A stretch of 64,000 nucleotides of DNA from Streptomyces sp. NBRC 110028 (GTDB taxonomy: Bacteria; Actinomycetota; Actinomycetes; Streptomycetales; Streptomycetaceae). Below, in pieces: positions 43,501 through 54,748 of the stretch. Below the pieces are notes generated by a model. It did not search any database and was not told the origin of the DNA. It was given only the letters and a program-made list of their open reading frames with translations. A program made the position numbers and the translations under genes. Numbering within the stretch: the first letter of the stretch is position 1; each line of letters opens with the position of its first letter. The stretch covers positions 151,103-215,102 of the forward strand of contig NZ_BBUZ01000034.1 in NCBI RefSeq assembly GCF_001417735.1. Reading direction: 5' to 3'.

Positions 43501-45530
43501 AAGCGCTCGCGGGCGTCGTCGGCCAGGGTCTCGCCCTCGCGCAGCGGCAGCCGCAGCCCGAAGTCGTAGATCCAGGCCGTGCTCTTGTCCGAGCAGCGCA
43601 GCTCGTACGGGCGCTCGTCGACCACCTCGACGCCGAGCGTGTTGAGCACCGGCAGCACGGCCGACAGCGACACCTGGCCGCCCGCCCGGTAGATCTTGAA
43701 GCGGCGCTCGGCGTGGGCCGCGCCGACCGGCTCGTACAGGCTGAGCGCGAAGTCCTGCTTGCTGTCCTCGGCGGTCAGCCGCTCCACGTGCTGGAGGTCG
43801 GCGACGGCGCCGCGGGGCGTGTGGTCGGCCTTGTAGCCCTCGGGGAAGGCGTTCTGGTAGCGGCGCAGCAGTTCGGCGGCGCGCTCCTCGCCCACCTCCG
43901 ACACCAGGGCCTCGGAGAAGCCGTCGGCCCACGAGCGGGCGGCGTCGACCAGCCGGTTCTCGATGCGCTCGACATCGGCGTCGGTCAGGTCGGGCAGCTC
44001 CGTACCGGGCTGGACGCGGACCACGAAGTGCAGCCGGGACAGCACCGACTCGGTGTGGAGGGCGGTGAAGTCCACCGGCGGGCGGCCGCTCAGCTCCTCC
44101 AGCAGGATGTCCGTCAGCCGCAGCCGCACCTCGGTGGTGAAGCGGTCACGGGGCAGGTAGACCAGCGCCGAGTAGTAGCGCCCGTACTCGTCCTGCCGCA
44201 GGAACAGCCGCAGCCGGCGCCGCTCCTGGAGGTAGAGCACGCTGGTGACGATCGTGCGGAGCTGGTCGACCGGGGTCTGGAACAGCTCGTCGCGCGGGTA
44301 GGTCTCCAGGATCTGCAGCAGATCCCGGCCGTCGTGGCTGTTGGCCCCGACTCCGGCGCCCGCCAGCACCTCGGCCACCTTGCGCCGGATGACCGGCACC
44401 CGGCGCACCGACTCGGTGTACGCGGCGGACGAGAACAGCCCCAGGAAGCGCCGCTCGCCGATCACATTGCCCTCGGCATCGAACTTCTTCACGCCGATGT
44501 AGTCGAGGTACGACGGCCGGTGCACGGTGGCGCGGCTGTTGGCCTTGGTGAGGACCAGCAGCTTGTGCTCACGGGCCTTGGCGCGGGCGTCGGCGGGCAG
44601 CCGGTTGAACGACGGGGACACCGGGGCGGCCCCGTCATGGGCACCCTCACCGCTGTCCCGGTGGGCCGGGTCGGACCGCAGGATGCCCAGGCCCGTGCCG
44701 GGCACCGCGCTCAGCACGTCCTCCTCGCCACCGGCCTCGGCGGGCGCCTGGGTCAGCTCGTACTCGCGGTAGCCGATGAAGGTGAAGTGGTCGTCGGCGA
44801 GCCAGCGCAGCAGCTCACGGGCCTCCTCCACCTCCTGGTCGCGCACCTCGGCGGCCTTGGGCTCCTCCGGCAGCACCTCGGCGAGCCGCAGCGCCGACTG
44901 GCGCATCTTCTCCCAGTCCTCGACGGCCTCGCGGACATCGGACAGGACGCGCAGCAGGTCGGCGGTGATCTGCTTGAGGTCGCCCCGGTCGGTCTCCCGG
45001 TCGGTCTCGACGTGGATCCAGGACTCGACGACGGCGTCGTGCGGCAGGTCCTCACGGGCCTTGCGGTCGTACGTGGCCTCCAGCAGCTCGATCAGCTTGC
45101 CGGTGATGTCACGGCGCACGACCACCTGCGGGTGGATCACCACGTGGATCCCGCGGCCCTGACGGGTCAGCTCGTTGGTCACCGAGTCGACCAGGAACGG
45201 CATGTCGTCGGTGACGACCTCGACGACCGAATGGCTGCACGTCCAGCCGTGCTCCTCGACGGTCGGGGTGTGCACCCGTACGTTCGCCGTGCCCTGGGGG
45301 CGCGCCTCGGCGAGCCGGTAGTGCGAAAGCGCAGCGCCGAAGACATCGACCGGGTCACGGTCCGCGAGGTCCTCCGGTGGCGTGTGCAGGTAGTAGTGCT
45401 GGAGGTATGCGGTCAGGGTCTCCGGGCCCGGGCCCTGAACCGGTGGTTGCCCCCCGGCAGGGCTGTTCTCAGCGACCCGGGCGGCCCGTGTGAGCAGCTC
45501 GGCCTTGGCTTCGTCCAGCTTGGTCTGCAT
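40557..45530 (-). CDS. NAD-specific glutamate dehydrogenase, large (GDH-180) type
   Basis: This is a 1657-residue enzyme of the ~180 kDa family first described in Streptomyces clavuligerus. It oxidises L-glutamate to 2-oxoglutarate and ammonium with NAD. The N-terminal third holds ACT-like regulatory segments. The catalytic domain (~700-1200) shows RFGKVARGGLRWSDRREDFRTE, LVKAQMVKNTVIVPVGAKGG and DMSGDVFGNGMLLSENIRL, with GEGGNLGLTQLGRIEFATNG in the NAD-binding part. The ATG at 45530 is preferred over the longer frame to 45581 because AGAGG stands close before it. A hairpin terminator follows the gene. Confidence 0.95.
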   Translation of the reverse strand: MQTKLDEAKAELLTRAARVAENSPAGGQPPVQGPGPETLTAYLQHYYLHTPPEDLADRDPVDVFGAALSHYRLAEARPQGTANVRVHTPTVEEHGWTCSHSVVEVVTDDMPFLVDSVTNELTRQGRGIHVVIHPQVVVRRDITGKLIELLEATYDRKAREDLPHDAVVESWIHVETDRETDRGDLKQITADLLRVLSDVREAVEDWEKMRQSALRLAEVLPEEPKAAEVRDQEVEEARELLRWLADDHFTFIGYREYELTQAPAEAGGEEDVLSAVPGTGLGILRSDPAHRDSGEGAHDGAAPVSPSFNRLPADARAKAREHKLLVLTKANSRATVHRPSYLDYIGVKKFDAEGNVIGERRFLGLFSSAAYTESVRRVPVIRRKVAEVLAGAGVGANSHDGRDLLQILETYPRDELFQTPVDQLRTIVTSVLYLQERRRLRLFLRQDEYGRYYSALVYLPRDRFTTEVRLRLTDILLEELSGRPPVDFTALHTESVLSRLHFVVRVQPGTELPDLTDADVERIENRLVDAARSWADGFSEALVSEVGEERAAELLRRYQNAFPEGYKADHTPRGAVADLQHVERLTAEDSKQDFALSLYEPVGAAHAERRFKIYRAGGQVSLSAVLPVLNTLGVEVVDERPYELRCSDKSTAWIYDFGLRLPLREGETLADDARERFQNAFAAVWTGQAESDNFNQLVLGAGLDWRQAMVLRAYAKYLRQAGSTFSQSYMEDTLRNNVHTTRLLVSLFEARMSPERQRAGLELTDALMEELDAALDQVASLDEDRILRSFLTLIKATLRTNHFQKNAHGEPHDYLSVKLDPQAVPDLPAPRPAYEIWVYSPRVEGVHLRFGKVARGGLRWSDRREDFRTEILGLVKAQMVKNTVIVPVGAKGGFVGKRLPDPSVDRDAWLAEGIGCYKTFISGLLDITDNLVGGQVEPPQDVVRHDGDDTYLVVAADKGTATFSDIANEVAQSYGFWLGDAFASGGSAGYDHKGMGITARGAWESVKRHFRELDHDTQSQDFTVVGVGDMSGDVFGNGMLLSENIRLVAAFDHRHIFIDPNPDAATSYAERRRLFELPRSSWEDYDTGLISAGGGIHPRTAKAIQITPQVRAALGIETKVAKMTPADLMRAILKAPVDLLWNGGIGTYVKASTESHADVGDKANDAIRVDGQDLRVKVVGEGGNLGLTQLGRIEFATNGGRINTDAIDNSAGVDTSDHEVNIKILLNALVTEGDMTVKQRNKLLAEMTDEVGALVLRNNYAQNVALAISGAQAPSLLHAHQRLMRRLTREGRLDRALEFLPSDRQIRERLSAGRGLTQPELAVLLAYVKITVADELIGTGLPDDPYLQRLLHAYFPQALRQTFPEHIDGHALRREIITTVLVNDTVNTAGTTFLHRMREESGASTEEVVRAQTAARAIFELGEIWDEVESLDTVVAAEFQTRMRLHSRRLVERGTRWLLNNRPQPLELAGTIDFFAERVAAVRAQLPKLLRGGDIEWYQRIHDELTAAGVPDDLATRVAGFSSAFPTLDIVAIADRTGKDPLSVAEVYYDLADRLSISRLMDRIIELPRADRWQSMARASIREDLYAAHAALTSDVLSVGNGGSTPEQRFKAWEQKNAAILQRARTTLEEIQSSETFDLANLSVAMRTMRTMLRTHS

Positions 45531-45958
45531 GTCCTCTGGCTCCTGTCGCGCGCCGTTGCGTGACATCGATAGCGGTGGCATGACGCCGCGACTCGGGGTA
45601 TCCGGTCACGTACGACGGTATGCCGGATAGGGAGAAGGCCGCGGCGTACTGGTCCGTAAGTGACCAAGACCCCACGCGGCGTCGACCAGCGACAGCGGCT
45701 CCGGCCCGGAGGCGCCCCGGGCTGGGAGCGAGGGCCTCCTTGCCCCCATGGACTATCGCGCTGATCACGCAGTAAGGCTATCTCCCCTCCCCAGGGGCTC
45801 GTCATGAGCCGTTCGTGTACAAAACCCGGCCCCGATGTTTGACGACACCGCACAGCGAGGGAGCGCGCGCCCGCTCGTCAGGCGCTCTTGGCAAAGCCCC
45901 GGTACGGATGCAGGGTGACATCGACGGTGGTAAGCGTGGAAACGTGGAGGTGGGCGGC
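45531..45958. promoter_or_regulatory. Divergent intergenic region, dehydrogenase / DJ-1 gene
   Basis: About 430 bp separate two divergent genes. No additional gene, palindrome or recognisable promoter hexamers were found; it must contain both promoters. Confidence 0.3.
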
Positions 45959-46540
45959 ATGAGCAGCACGGCTGCGACTGCGAAGATCCTGCTGGTGACC
46001 GGGGACGCGGCCGAGTCCCTGGAGGTGCTCTACCCGTACCAGCGGCTGCGCGAGGAAGGCTACGACGTCCACATCGCGGCCCCCTCCCGCAAAACGCTGC
46101 GCTTCGTGGTGCACGACTTCGAGGACGGCTACGACACCTACACCGAGAAGCCCGGCTACAGCTTCCCCGCCGACCTCGCCTTCTCCGACGTCGACCCGGG
46201 GCAGTACGCCGCCCTGGTGATCCCGGGCGGCCGGGCCCCCGAATACCTGCGCAACGACCCGGAGCTGCGGAAGATCTGCAAGGCGTTCTTCGACGCCGAC
46301 AAGCCGGTGGCACAGATCTGCCACGGCCCGCTGCTGACGGCGGCGGTCGGCGGGCTGACCGGGCGGCGGGTGACCGCGTATCCGGCGCTGGAGCTGGACA
46401 TGCAGGCGGCGGGGGCGACCTTCCAGGACACGGAGGTCGTGGTGGACGGCGCGCTGGTGTCGTCGCGGGCCTGGCCGGACCATCCGGTGTGGATGCGGGA
46501 GTTTCTGGCGGTGCTGCGGACGAAGGCGCCGATCAGCTGA
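45959..46540 (+). CDS. DJ-1/PfpI family protein
   Basis: This is a 193-residue protein from the ATG at 45959, with GGAGG 11 bases upstream. The class I glutamine-amidotransferase-like fold shows KILLVTGDAAESLEVLYPYQ, VIPGGRAPEYLRNDPELRK and the nucleophile elbow AQICHGPLL, with its cysteine. An acidic residue before the elbow and His after the Cys are in place. Members act as cysteine peptidases, glyoxalases or chaperones. The exact activity is not predictable. Confidence 0.9.
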   Translation: MSSTAATAKILLVTGDAAESLEVLYPYQRLREEGYDVHIAAPSRKTLRFVVHDFEDGYDTYTEKPGYSFPADLAFSDVDPGQYAALVIPGGRAPEYLRNDPELRKICKAFFDADKPVAQICHGPLLTAAVGGLTGRRVTAYPALELDMQAAGATFQDTEVVVDGALVSSRAWPDHPVWMREFLAVLRTKAPIS

Positions 46541-46554
46541 CAGATTTCACCGTC

Positions 46555-46666
46555 TGTCAGCTGTCAGTCATCAGCTGTTTGCTGTCAGCTGTCATGTGTC
46601 AGCCGTTGTCTGTCAGCTGTCATGCGCCGGCTGTTCGCTGTCACGTGTCAGCTGTCAGCTGTCAGC
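46555..46666. repeat. Array of sixteen phased 7-bp units, consensus TGTCAGC
   Basis: From 46555 to 46666 a heptamer repeats with exact 7-bp phase, sixteen units. Six are perfect TGTCAGC, starting at 46555, 46583, 46597, 46611 and the neighbouring copies at 46646-46666. The others are one- to three-base variants such as TGTCAGT, CATCAGC, TGTTTGC and TGTCACG. The last four units, 46639-46666, are nearly perfect. The array starts 15 bp after the DJ-1 gene stop and runs through the stop codon of the convergent HAD gene (46655-46657), whose last codons GCT GAC AGC are made of it. Confidence 0.88.
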
Positions 46667-47323
46667 CAGCGCCTCGGCCTCCCGTACGGCCTCCTCCAGG
46701 GTGTCGACCACCGGCACCCCGGCGGCCAGCAGACTGGCCCGGCTGTGCGAGCCGCCCGTGTAGAGCACCGCCCGCGCCCCCACATGCCGGGCCGCCACCG
46801 CGTCGTCCACCGCGTCCCCGATCACCACCATCCGCTGCGGCGGCACCCTCTCCAGCGCGGCGAGATGGCGCACCATCTGCTCGGCCTTGCCGGTGGTGCT
46901 CTGCCCGGTGCGGCCGTCCACGCGGACGAAGTGGCGCTCGATGCCGTGCGTGCGCACCAGGGGCATCAGGTTCTCGTGCGGCGCCAGCGAACACAGCGAC
47001 TGGGTGAGCCCCGCCGACTGCCACTCCGCGAGCAGTTCCCGGGCGCCGAGCGCCAGCCCCGCGCTCTCGGCCAGCGCCCAGTAGTGCCGGTGGAAGGCCT
47101 CGTCCATGACCTCCCACTCCGCGTCGGTGGGCAGCCGCCCCATCAGCCGCTCGTAGAAGAGCGGGACCGGGACGCAGTACAGCTCCCGGTAGCGCTCCAG
47201 CGTGATCGGCGGCAGGCCGATCTCCCCGAACGAGGCGTTCGTCGCCTGGATCACGGCGTCGATGTCGTGGAAGAGCGTGCCGTTCCAGTCCCACACGATG
47301 TGCGTCACACGGTTCGTCCCCAT
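46655..47323 (-). CDS. HAD-superfamily hydrolase (phosphoglycolate phosphatase-like)
   Basis: This is a 222-residue protein. Motif I is DWNGTLF with the nucleophilic Asp in IVWDWNGT. A cap domain follows, motif III includes the GKAEQMV lysine, and motif IV is VVIGDAVDDAVAARHVGA. The family removes phosphate from small metabolites; the substrate is open. It starts 16 bp after the DUF6912 gene, so the two are cotranscribed. Its last residues (ADS) and stop are encoded inside the heptamer array. Confidence 0.88.
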   Translation of the reverse strand: MGTNRVTHIVWDWNGTLFHDIDAVIQATNASFGEIGLPPITLERYRELYCVPVPLFYERLMGRLPTDAEWEVMDEAFHRHYWALAESAGLALGARELLAEWQSAGLTQSLCSLAPHENLMPLVRTHGIERHFVRVDGRTGQSTTGKAEQMVRHLAALERVPPQRMVVIGDAVDDAVAARHVGARAVLYTGGSHSRASLLAAGVPVVDTLEEAVREAEALADS

Positions 47324-47339
47324 CCCTCGACAGTAAGGC

Positions 47340-47846
47340 CTACTCGATGAGGTTGGGGATCTCCTGGGTGGCGTACCACATCAGCTCGTGGTCCTCCGCG
47401 CCGTCCACCGTGAACTGCGCGTCGTCGTCCCCGAGGTCCGCCGCGCCCAGCGCGTCGGCCGCCGCGGCGACGTCCCGCTCGGCGTCCTCGGCGTCCAGGT
47501 GCACCGCCGCGGCGTCGGTCAGCCGCACGGCGGCGGCGATCCGCACCTCCCCCAGGGCGGACGGGTCCAGCCCCCGGTCCGGATCGGCGGCCGCCTGCCC
47601 GTCGGGCACGTCCAGGGCCACCACCACGCGCCGCCGCGGCACCTGCCGGTCCACGGCGAGCAGCCGCAGGGACGCCTGCGCGGCCCGGCTGAGCGCCGCG
47701 TACTCCAGCTCTTCGATGTCGTCCGACACGTACCACTCGCGCAGCGCGGGCGTCACGGCATAGGCGGTCAGCGGCCCCGGTCCCAGTTCTCCCGCCTTGT
47801 GCGCCTCGGCGAGACCGGAGAGGGTCAGGGGGACGTAGACGCGCAT
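47340..47846 (-). CDS. DUF6912 family protein
   Basis: This is a 168-residue protein of the actinobacterial DUF6912 family, with the typical start MRVYVPLTLSGL and the AYAVTPALREWYVSDD-type segment. It ends in DHELMWYATQEIPNLIE. It is acidic and soluble, with no membrane helix. The function is unknown. It forms an apparent two-gene operon with the HAD hydrolase. Confidence 0.82.
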   Translation of the reverse strand: MRVYVPLTLSGLAEAHKAGELGPGPLTAYAVTPALREWYVSDDIEELEYAALSRAAQASLRLLAVDRQVPRRRVVVALDVPDGQAAADPDRGLDPSALGEVRIAAAVRLTDAAAVHLDAEDAERDVAAAADALGAADLGDDDAQFTVDGAEDHELMWYATQEIPNLIE

Positions 47847-48239
47847 GGGCCGCCGCTTTCACGAGACATCAGGTCCCGCCAGGATACGTGCCGCCCCCAT
47901 TTCGGAAGGGCTCGGTTCACCGGCCAGGGGGGCTGCCCGAGCACCTTGAGGCACCCAGGGCACACCAGAGCGCGAGCGCGGCGGCGGGGCCTCCGGCCCG
48001 GGTCCGCCGGTCCCCGTTCGGGGTATTCGCGGGGCCCCGCGGCCCCCGGCTCTCCCGCCGCCACGTACGCCGTCACCAGCCCTTCCACCGGATCGATTCC
48101 CCCGGATAGGTGAAGCCCTGGGCCGGGGCCGGGCGCCCGGGGCCGGGCGTTGCGGGTGGCGGAAACGCGTCGGTAGAAGTCTCCCCAACGGAAGCTACCG
48201 CCCGGTATTCCGCCGGGCCCGGCAGAGACGGCGAGGCGC
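47847..48239. other. Intergenic region between DUF6912 and Rv3235-like genes
   Basis: 393 bp lie between divergent genes. Long GC-rich frames cross it in several phases, but none has a plausible start or family match. I see nothing further in it. Confidence 0.35.
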
Positions 48240-48812
48240 ATGCACGAGATCACGCGGACGGCGACGCGGACCGACCGGGGCGCGACGGGCACCGCCGCCC
48301 GGCGCCGGAGCGGCGGGCCGCCGGGGCGCCGCGACTCCCGGCGGCCGGGCGGCGCCACCGTACGGCGCCCGGACGGCGCACCCGGCGGCGCGGCCGCGTC
48401 CCACCCCGGCACCCGCACCGCGACGCGGCGTACGGCGGCCGTCTCCCGTACGGCCGCCCTCGCCGCCGTACAGCGGGAGCGGGACCGGCTGCCCCACTAC
48501 TGGTTCGCGCACCGGCTGCTGCTCACCCTCAGCGGCCAGCGCCCCGTCCACATCCTGCTCGGGCACGCCCTCCCCGACGCCTACGACCAGCTGATCGCCC
48601 TCGCGCCCCGCGCCCCGCTGCGCCCCGCCGCCGGACGCGCCGCGCCCGTCGTACGGCGCTGCGGGGAGTACCGGCCGCGGCACGGGGTGATCGAGGCGTT
48701 CGCCCGGATCGCCTCCGGCGACCGGCTGAGCGCGCTCGCGTTCCGTCTGGAACTGGGCGCCGACGCCCGCTGGCGCTGCGCCGCCGTCGACCTCGGCCCG
48801 CTGGTGACATGA
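48240..48812 (+). CDS. Rv3235-family protein
   Basis: This 190-residue protein has a ~70-residue Arg/Ala/Gly-rich, probably disordered, N-terminus. A conserved domain (about 80-185) follows, with WFAHRLLLTLSGQRPVHILLGH and CGEYRPRHGVIEAFARI. It matches the mycobacterial Rv3235 family, also located next to secA. A role in secretion or envelope control is suggested by position only. The stop codon lies inside the terminator stem shared with secA. Confidence 0.8.
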   Translation: MHEITRTATRTDRGATGTAARRRSGGPPGRRDSRRPGGATVRRPDGAPGGAAASHPGTRTATRRTAAVSRTAALAAVQRERDRLPHYWFAHRLLLTLSGQRPVHILLGHALPDAYDQLIALAPRAPLRPAAGRAAPVVRRCGEYRPRHGVIEAFARIASGDRLSALAFRLELGADARWRCAAVDLGPLVT

Positions 48813-48843
48813 GAAGGCCGGGGCACCGTGCCCCGGCCTTCTC
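48811..48843. terminator. Bidirectional terminator between Rv3235-like gene and secA
   Basis: A perfect 15-bp stem (48811-48825 with 48829-48843) closes on a 3-base loop. It begins within the TGA of the Rv3235-like gene and ends 17 bases from the secA stop, so it serves both convergent genes. Confidence 0.88.
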
Positions 48844-48860
48844 ACGCGCCCGCGTACGCG

Positions 48861-51701
<2,841 letters not shown>

Positions 51702-51943
51702 GTAGGCTGGCTCCTTGCCGGTCGGGCCTGGCACGGTTGTGGGGTGCGCTGGCGCGGCATTGTCAAGGGGCACAAGCCCCGCCGCAACGGCCATCGTAAG
51801 ACAGACCCCGCCTGGCCGGGAGGTCCGTCACCACGCGGGCCCGGTGTCACCACACCGTGTCAACGCGTGAGGAGGCGCCGGGGTGCCCCCGAATGAGCCA
51901 AAACCAGTCGCGGCGCCGCGCGGGGGCGGCCCAGACTCGGGCC

Positions 51944-52543
51944 ATGGAGCCCGTCACCCTCACCACCGAGCGGCTCGTGCTGCGCCCCTTCCGGCCATCC
52001 GACGCCCCGGCGGTCCACGCCGCCTGTCAGGACCCCGGCATCCTGCGCTGGACCACCGTGCCCGCTCCGTACGAACGCGCGCACGCCGAGGACTTCGTCC
52101 GGCGGACCTGCCCGGAGGGCTGGCGGAACGACAGCAGCTACAACTTCGCGGTGCTCACCCGGAGTACGGGCGAACTCATCGGGGCGATGGGCCTGGTACG
52201 GCTGGGCCGGCTGCGCGGCCCCGAGCACCAGGCCGAACTGGGCTACTGGACGGCACGGGAGCACCGGCGGCGCGGCTACACGGGTGAGGCGGCGCGCGCG
52301 GTGGCCGCGTGGGCGTTCACCGGGCTGGGCGTGGAGCGGCTGGAGTGGTGCACCGAGGCCGGGAACGAGGCGTCGCGGGCGGTCGCCCTCGCCGTGGGCT
52401 TCCGGATGGAGGGGACGGACCGGGCGCGGATCGTCCGCGAGGGCACGCGGCGGGACGCCTGGCGGGGCGCGCTGCTGCCCTCCGACTGGGGGCTGCCGTC
52501 GGCCACGCCGTACCTCCCGGCCCCCGCCGCGCATCCGGCCTGA
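51944..52543 (+). CDS. GNAT acetyltransferase (RimJ/RimL-like)
   Basis: This is a 199-residue protein from the ATG at 51944 (MEPVTLTTERLVLRPFRPSD), the usual start of RimJ/RimL relatives. The acetyl-CoA loop is EHRRRGYTGEAARAVAAWAF, and the end LERLEWCTEAGNEASRAVALAVGF is characteristic. It acetylates a protein or small-molecule amine of unknown identity. Divergent from secA; the DNA glycosylase gene follows 54 bp downstream. Confidence 0.88.
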   Translation: MEPVTLTTERLVLRPFRPSDAPAVHAACQDPGILRWTTVPAPYERAHAEDFVRRTCPEGWRNDSSYNFAVLTRSTGELIGAMGLVRLGRLRGPEHQAELGYWTAREHRRRGYTGEAARAVAAWAFTGLGVERLEWCTEAGNEASRAVALAVGFRMEGTDRARIVREGTRRDAWRGALLPSDWGLPSATPYLPAPAAHPA

Positions 52544-52597
52544 GGCATATCCGCAGGTGGTGGAGGGTTGTCGGTGGTCGCCACTACGGTGGCGCGC

Positions 52598-53779
52598 ATG
52601 ACGCATCCCGCCGCCGGGTCCGGACCCGCCAAGCCCGAGATCACGTTGTCCGCCGACGAGGCGCGCCGGATCGCGCTGCGCGCCCAGGGACTCCTGGGGG
52701 CGCCCGACCGGCGCGGCGGGGTGCGCGGCGTGCTGCGGCATCTGGGCGCGGTGCAGCTGGACACGATCTCGGTGCTGGCGCGCTCGCACGAGCTGATTCC
52801 GTACGCGCGGCTGGGCGCGGTCGGCCGCGAGGCGGTCGAGTCGGCGTACTGGACGGGCACCCACGCCTTTGAGTACTGGTCGCACGCGGCCTGTGTGCTG
52901 CCGATCGAGGAGTGGCCGCACTTCGCCTTCCGGCGCCGCGCCTACCGGGCCCGCCCGCACTGGCACCACGAGCTGCCGGACGGGACGTACGAGAAGGTGG
53001 TGGCGCAGCTGCGGGCCGAGGGCCCGCTGACCGCGAGCGAGCTGGGCGGCGCCAAGAACGGCGGCCTGTGGTGGGACTGGTCGGCGGTGAAGGTCGCGGT
53101 GGAGCGCGCGCTCATGTACGGCGAGGTGGTGTGCGTGGAGCGGCGCGGCTGGAAGCGGGTGTACGACCTGGCGGAGCGCGCCGTCCCGGACGGGCTGCTG
53201 CACGACGACCTGGACGACGCGGAGTGCCTGCGGCGGCTGGTGCGGCTCGCGGGGCAGTCCCTCGGCGTGGGCACCCGGGCGGACCTCGCGGACTACCACC
53301 GGCTCAAGGGGGAGCAGGTGGAGGCGGTGATCGCGGACTCGGGGCTGGTCCCGGTGACGGTCGCGGGCTGGGACAAGGCGGCCTGGGCGGATCCCGAGGC
53401 GCTGGCCACCACCCCGCGCGGACGGCACCGCACGACCCTGCTGTCGCCCTTCGACTCGCTGATATGGGACCGGGCGCGCACCGAGCGGATCTTCGGCTTC
53501 AGCCATCGGCTGGAGGCGTATGTGCCCCGGCCCAAGCGGGTGTACGGCTACTTCGCCATGCCGCTGCTGTCGGGCGGGCGGCTGCTCGGCCGGGTCGATC
53601 CGGCCCGTGAGGGGACCACGCTGGTGGCCCGGCAGGTGTCGCTGGACTCCCCGAAGGCGGTGGCGCCGATGGCGGAGGCGCTGCGCGAGGCCGCCGGCTG
53701 GGTGGGCTGCGACGCGGTGCGGATCGAGCGCGTCAACCGGCCGGAGCTGGCCGCGCCGCTGGCGGCCGCGGTTCGCTGA
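52598..53779 (+). CDS. Winged-helix DNA glycosylase, YcaQ/AlkZ-like
   Basis: This is a 393-residue member of the HTH_42 family. Residues 53-55 read QLD in GAVQLDTISVLARSHEL, the QxD catalytic motif of E. coli YcaQ, which unhooks interstrand crosslinks; the AlkZ subgroup has QxQ. Further family marks are YWTGTHAFEYWSHAACVLPIEEWPHF and LLSPFDSLIWDRARTERIFGF. Producers of DNA-alkylating metabolites often carry such enzymes for self-protection, but no such cluster is in the window. It converges on the response regulator with a 21-bp gap. Confidence 0.87.
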   Translation: MTHPAAGSGPAKPEITLSADEARRIALRAQGLLGAPDRRGGVRGVLRHLGAVQLDTISVLARSHELIPYARLGAVGREAVESAYWTGTHAFEYWSHAACVLPIEEWPHFAFRRRAYRARPHWHHELPDGTYEKVVAQLRAEGPLTASELGGAKNGGLWWDWSAVKVAVERALMYGEVVCVERRGWKRVYDLAERAVPDGLLHDDLDDAECLRRLVRLAGQSLGVGTRADLADYHRLKGEQVEAVIADSGLVPVTVAGWDKAAWADPEALATTPRGRHRTTLLSPFDSLIWDRARTERIFGFSHRLEAYVPRPKRVYGYFAMPLLSGGRLLGRVDPAREGTTLVARQVSLDSPKAVAPMAEALREAAGWVGCDAVRIERVNRPELAAPLAAAVR

Positions 53780-53800
53780 CCGCGGCCCGGCCCCGCCCGC

Positions 53801-54538
53801 TCACCTGATTTCGAGGATCTTCTCCCGCATCGCGTAGACCACGGCCTCCATCCGGGAGTGCAGCTGCAGCTTCTCCAGGATGTTCCGGACGTGGTTCTTC
53901 ACCGTGTTCTCGCTGATGAACAGCTCCTTGGCGATGTCACGGTTGTTCATGCCGGTGGCCACGAGCTTCAGCACCTCCAGCTCACGGTCGGTGAGCCGGG
54001 GCGCCGGCACCAGCCGCCGCTCGTCGGTGCGCTGGATCATCGACTTGAACTCGGTGAGGAGCTTGGCCGCCATCGACGGGCTGATCTGCGACTGGCCGTC
54101 GGCCACCGCCCGGATCGCGGTCGACACCTCGTCGGTCGAGATCTCCTTGAGCAGATAGCCGGTGGCGCCCGCCTTGATCGCGTCGTAGAGATCGGCCTCC
54201 TCGTCGCTGATCGTCAGCATGATGATCTTGGCGCTGGGGGCCACTTCCTTGATCGATGTGCATGCCTCGATCCCCCCGCGCTTGGGCATGCGCACATCCA
54301 TCAGGACGATGTCCGGCAGCAGATCCGCCGCCTTGTCCACGGCCTCGGCGCCGTCCCCGGCCTCACCAACGACCTGAATGTCCTCCTCCTGGGCCAGGAC
54401 GATCTCCAACCCACGCCGGAAGAGAGCGTGGTCGTCCACTACGAGGACCCGGATCGGCTCCTTGCGCGACTCGGCCCTGTCCGGCCCCAGGCGTTGGTCA
54501 TCGCCTTCGTCGGACATGGGCCCGAAGCTGTCCGCCAT
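53801..54538 (-). CDS. Orphan NarL/LuxR-type response regulator
   Basis: This is a 245-residue protein. A short N-terminal extension (1-28) precedes the receiver domain, with phosphoacceptor Asp81 in IVLMDVRMPK and the acidic DD pair at 35-36. The LuxR helix-turn-helix is at 181-236 (LTDRELEVLKLVATGMNNRDIAKEL, NTVKNHVRNILEKLQL). No histidine kinase gene adjoins it, so it is an orphan. The neighbouring hpf gene, same strand and 210 bp upstream, makes a link to dormancy or stress possible but unproven. Confidence 0.92.
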   Translation of the reverse strand: MADSFGPMSDEGDDQRLGPDRAESRKEPIRVLVVDDHALFRRGLEIVLAQEEDIQVVGEAGDGAEAVDKAADLLPDIVLMDVRMPKRGGIEACTSIKEVAPSAKIIMLTISDEEADLYDAIKAGATGYLLKEISTDEVSTAIRAVADGQSQISPSMAAKLLTEFKSMIQRTDERRLVPAPRLTDRELEVLKLVATGMNNRDIAKELFISENTVKNHVRNILEKLQLHSRMEAVVYAMREKILEIR

Positions 54539-54748
54539 CGTTCCTCCCCCTGAAGGCCATGGCCCTTGCGGTCTGCACTCTGTGGTGCACGGTGCGGTGC
54601 GGCCTCAACCAGTCGTTTCCCCATACCGGTTGGCCGTCGAGCCATGATTTCATGCCCGGACCGGCCACGGGACCGCGCGGCGCATACGCCGCGCGATCCC
54701 GCTCACTCTCTGTGCGCCCGCCCAGAGGCGGTCGACGCTCAGGTCGCC

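Noticed and set aside
40518..45563. 1681-codon open frame on the + strand
   Set aside because: It mirrors the NAD-glutamate dehydrogenase gene; the product is Gln/Leu/Arg-rich without motifs.
46489..47007. Pro/Cys-rich frame reading through the heptamer array
   Set aside because: Its composition comes from the repeat and from the antisense of the HAD gene; there is no plausible start.
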